Source: Methanoregula sp. (GTDB lineage: Archaea; Halobacteriota; Methanomicrobia; Methanomicrobiales; Methanospirillaceae). Taken from it: 15,844 nt of DNA. The notes beneath the pieces were generated by a model. That model had not been told where the DNA came from. It saw nothing but the letters and a program-made list of their open reading frames with translations, and made no database searches. The stretch is from contig JAQTSH010000014.1 of NCBI GenBank assembly GCA_028711405.1, positions 1-15,844 on the forward strand, given 5' to 3'. The position numbers were made by a program, and so were the translations under genes. Shown one piece after another: positions 14,145 to 15,844 of this stretch; position 1 is the stretch's first letter, and every line of letters begins with the position of its first letter.

Positions 14145-15844
14145 GATCGCGATCTATGGCAAAGGGGGGATCGGGAAGTCCACGATCTCTGCAAACCTTT
14201 CTGCGGCACTGTCAGAGAACGGGCACCGGATCCTCCAGATTGGCTGCGACCCGAAGCATGATTCAACGCGCCTGCTGCTGGGAGGAAGGATCCCGACAAC
14301 AGTCCTGCAGTACATCAAGACGGTTCTTCCAGCAGAACGGCGACCGGAGGATATCGTGTACCAGGGATACGGGAATGTTGCCTGTGTCGAGGCCGGGGGA
14401 CCTGAGCCCGGTGTTGGATGTGCCGGTCGTGGGATCCTCACCGCTTTTGAGACCCTTGAAGATCTCGGAGTCCGGTCATCGCTTTTCGATATTACACTCT
14501 ATGATGTCCTGGGGGATGTGGTCTGCGGGGGATTTGCCGTCCCGATCCGGCACGAGTATGCCGATGCAGTTTATATCATAACGTCCGGGGAATACCTGTC
14601 GCTCTATGCGGCAAATAACATCCTGAGGGGTATCAGGAATTTCACCGAAACGAAGGACAGGGTTGCCGGTCTCATCTACAACGCACGCAACATCCCGGAA
14701 GAGAATGAACGCGTGACCCGGTTTGCCGATGCCGTCCACCTTCCGGTTGTCGCGCATATTCCCCGGAGCGGGGTGTTTGCCCGGGCAGAGAAGGATGGAT
14801 GCACGCTTATCGAACGGTACCCGGAGGCGCCGGAAGCCACACTCTTCCGTGCGCTTGCCGGGCATGCGGAGAGGATCCGGTCGGAAGAACCCGGAGTGTT
14901 GTATCCTGCGTTACCATTAAGCGACGAGGATCTTGAACGCATCGTCCTGTCACGGGAAGATACCCACCCAAAAAACAAGTTTGTCTTCCTGCCGGATCGT
15001 GAGAACCCTGTGGGAAAATGCATCTCCCCCTCAGTGAAGAACAAGCGCCCACTCTTTGGGTGTGCATTTGCCGGGGCTGTATCTGTCACCGCTCAGATTT
15101 CCGATGCGGTCACGGTTATGCACTGCCCCCGGAGCTGTGCGCTGATGATCTACGAGAAACTGCTGGTTACCGAAGAACACTCCGCACTGCGGTACGGCTA
15201 TCCCTACAAAGCAGGGATGGCAGCCCGGCTCGTGACCACGGACATGACTGACGAGGACTTTATCTTCGGCGGCGAGAAGAAACTCAGCGATACCCTGGTA
15301 TCGGTCATACGAGGAGGGTGTAGGACAATTTTCATTGTCACTGCATGTCCACCGGGGATTACCGGGGACGATATCGGGAAGGTGCGTGAGGCAGTCCTCG
15401 CAGACAACCCGGATGTCCGGATCGTCCCGGTCCGGGTTGACGGGAATCTTGTCGGCGACGGGTTGCAAGGACGGATGGATGCACACCGGGCAGTAACCAG
15501 CCTGATCGCTCCGGGCACCTCCCGCAAGACGGAACGATCGGTTAACATCATTGCCGAAAAATGGGGTGCTGCAAATATAGAGAAGGATATGGAGGCAGTC
15601 CGTGCTCTCCTGGAGCGCATCAGCATTGCAATTAACTGCCGGTTCCTGGGCAGTACTGACTCAGGATCGCTTCTGAGGTTTAATGATGCATCGTTAAACC
15701 TGCCCACTGAACGTGATGAGACATTGGAGAGTATTAAAAAAATGCTCGCACCGATCTCTGACGTCCCATTTTTCGACCAGCCCCTGCCGACTGGATTTAA
15801 CGAGACAAAGAACTGGCTCCTTGCCATCGCACAGGTATTTGGTG
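14131..15844 (+). CDS. NifH-NifD/E-like fusion: nitrogenase-like reductase plus component 1 (3' end beyond window)
   Basis: One uninterrupted frame of 571 codons, still open at the right edge. Residues 1 to about 273 are a complete NifH/BchL/CfbC-type iron protein: P-loop GKGGIGKST (10-18), CDPKHDST (39-46), GGPEPGVGCAGRG (89-101) with Cys97, and DVLGDVVCGGF (125-135) with Cys132; these cysteines bridge the 4Fe-4S cluster in the dimer. After a linker of about 35 residues comes a NifD/NifE/CfbD-like component 1: GCAFAG (Cys311), HCPRSC (Cys332, Cys336) and TACPPGITGDDI (Cys406), matching the three P-cluster-type cysteines. Where NifD has its cofactor-ligand Cys (LNLVHC), this protein reads LNLPTE (522-527), so FeMo-co binding of the NifD kind is unlikely. 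The ATG overlaps the ATPase gene by 14 bases, with GGGAG touching it, so the exact start is less certain. Expected full length is about 680-750 residues. Confidence 0.9.
   Translation, partial: MIPIKIAIYGKGGIGKSTISANLSAALSENGHRILQIGCDPKHDSTRLLLGGRIPTTVLQYIKTVLPAERRPEDIVYQGYGNVACVEAGGPEPGVGCAGRGILTAFETLEDLGVRSSLFDITLYDVLGDVVCGGFAVPIRHEYADAVYIITSGEYLSLYAANNILRGIRNFTETKDRVAGLIYNARNIPEENERVTRFADAVHLPVVAHIPRSGVFARAEKDGCTLIERYPEAPEATLFRALAGHAERIRSEEPGVLYPALPLSDEDLERIVLSREDTHPKNKFVFLPDRENPVGKCISPSVKNKRPLFGCAFAGAVSVTAQISDAVTVMHCPRSCALMIYEKLLVTEEHSALRYGYPYKAGMAARLVTTDMTDEDFIFGGEKKLSDTLVSVIRGGCRTIFIVTACPPGITGDDIGKVREAVLADNPDVRIVPVRVDGNLVGDGLQGRMDAHRAVTSLIAPGTSRKTERSVNIIAEKWGAANIEKDMEAVRALLERISIAINCRFLGSTDSGSLLRFNDASLNLPTERDETLESIKKMLAPISDVPFFDQPLPTGFNETKNWLLAIAQVFG

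Noticed and set aside
14131..15844. Genuine nitrogenase NifHD for nitrogen fixation
   Set aside because: The FeMo-co ligand Cys is not present at its expected place, no nifK, nifE, nifN or nifB is nearby, and the neighbours are transport and chelatase genes.
14131..15844. The canonical F430 enzyme pair CfbC/CfbD
   Set aside because: Those are separate genes, usually found with other cfb genes, none of which is seen here; the fusion and its context argue for a different, related system, though a tree is needed to settle this.
1..15844. tRNA, rRNA, CRISPR arrays, insertion sequences or attachment sites
   Set aside because: No cloverleaf, repeat-spacer pattern, transposase motif or flanking direct repeats were seen on reading both strands.

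Overview
The window looks like a chromosomal stretch from a methanogenic archaeon, most likely of the Methanomicrobiales type. This is inferred from gene content and signals: archaeal cobinamide-salvage amidohydrolases of the CbiZ/CbiS kind, a binding protein ending in a PGF-CTERM-like tail, a BtuD ATPase with the long C-terminal extension seen in archaeal BtuD, GGTGAT-type ribosome binding sites, and TTTAAATA-like TATA elements. No RNA gene, insertion sequence, CRISPR array or phage gene was seen.

Layout. 1-553 (+): the end of an unrelated unit, with a hypothetical protein possibly cut by the left edge, a 42-residue single-span membrane peptide and a strong hairpin/T-run terminator. 554-727: nothing recognisable. 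728-6442 (-): module 1, read right to left: a small unknown gene, then btuC, btuD (with extra domain), a TIM-barrel isomerase/epimerase-like protein, btuF and cbiZ. This is a B12/corrinoid uptake and salvage operon. 6443-6709: an AT-rich divergent promoter region with several dyads. 6710-15844 (+): module 2, seven genes in a chain with overlapping or nearly touching ends: a second cbiZ, a ChlI/BchI-type AAA+ chelatase subunit, a ChlD-type AAA+/VWA subunit, a membrane-anchored BtuF-like binding protein, a BtuC-like permease, a BtuD-like ATPase, and a reading frame still open at the right edge. That last frame is a fusion of a NifH-like reductase with a NifD/NifE/CfbD-like nitrogenase component 1.

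How the genes may work together. Module 1 reads as conventional salvage: BtuFCD imports corrinoids and CbiZ strips the aminopropanol-linked tail from cobinamide-type compounds, allowing the ring to be rebuilt with the cell's own lower ligand. The C-terminal third of both CbiZ proteins resembles the PgpA-like alpha-ribazole phosphatase CobZ, so both may be two-activity CbiS-type enzymes. Module 2 reuses the same logic (amidohydrolase plus importer) but adds an ATP-driven metal-chelatase motor and a nitrogenase-like two-component reductase. That combination is otherwise typical of chlorophyll synthesis (chelatase plus DPOR/COR), and a nitrogenase-like reductase also acts in F430 synthesis. The main candidate for a new system is therefore module 2, an import-coupled pathway that modifies a metal-tetrapyrrole. 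Its substrate is unknown, and the large chelatase subunit (ChlH/CobN type) and the end of the nitrogenase-like gene lie outside the window, if present.
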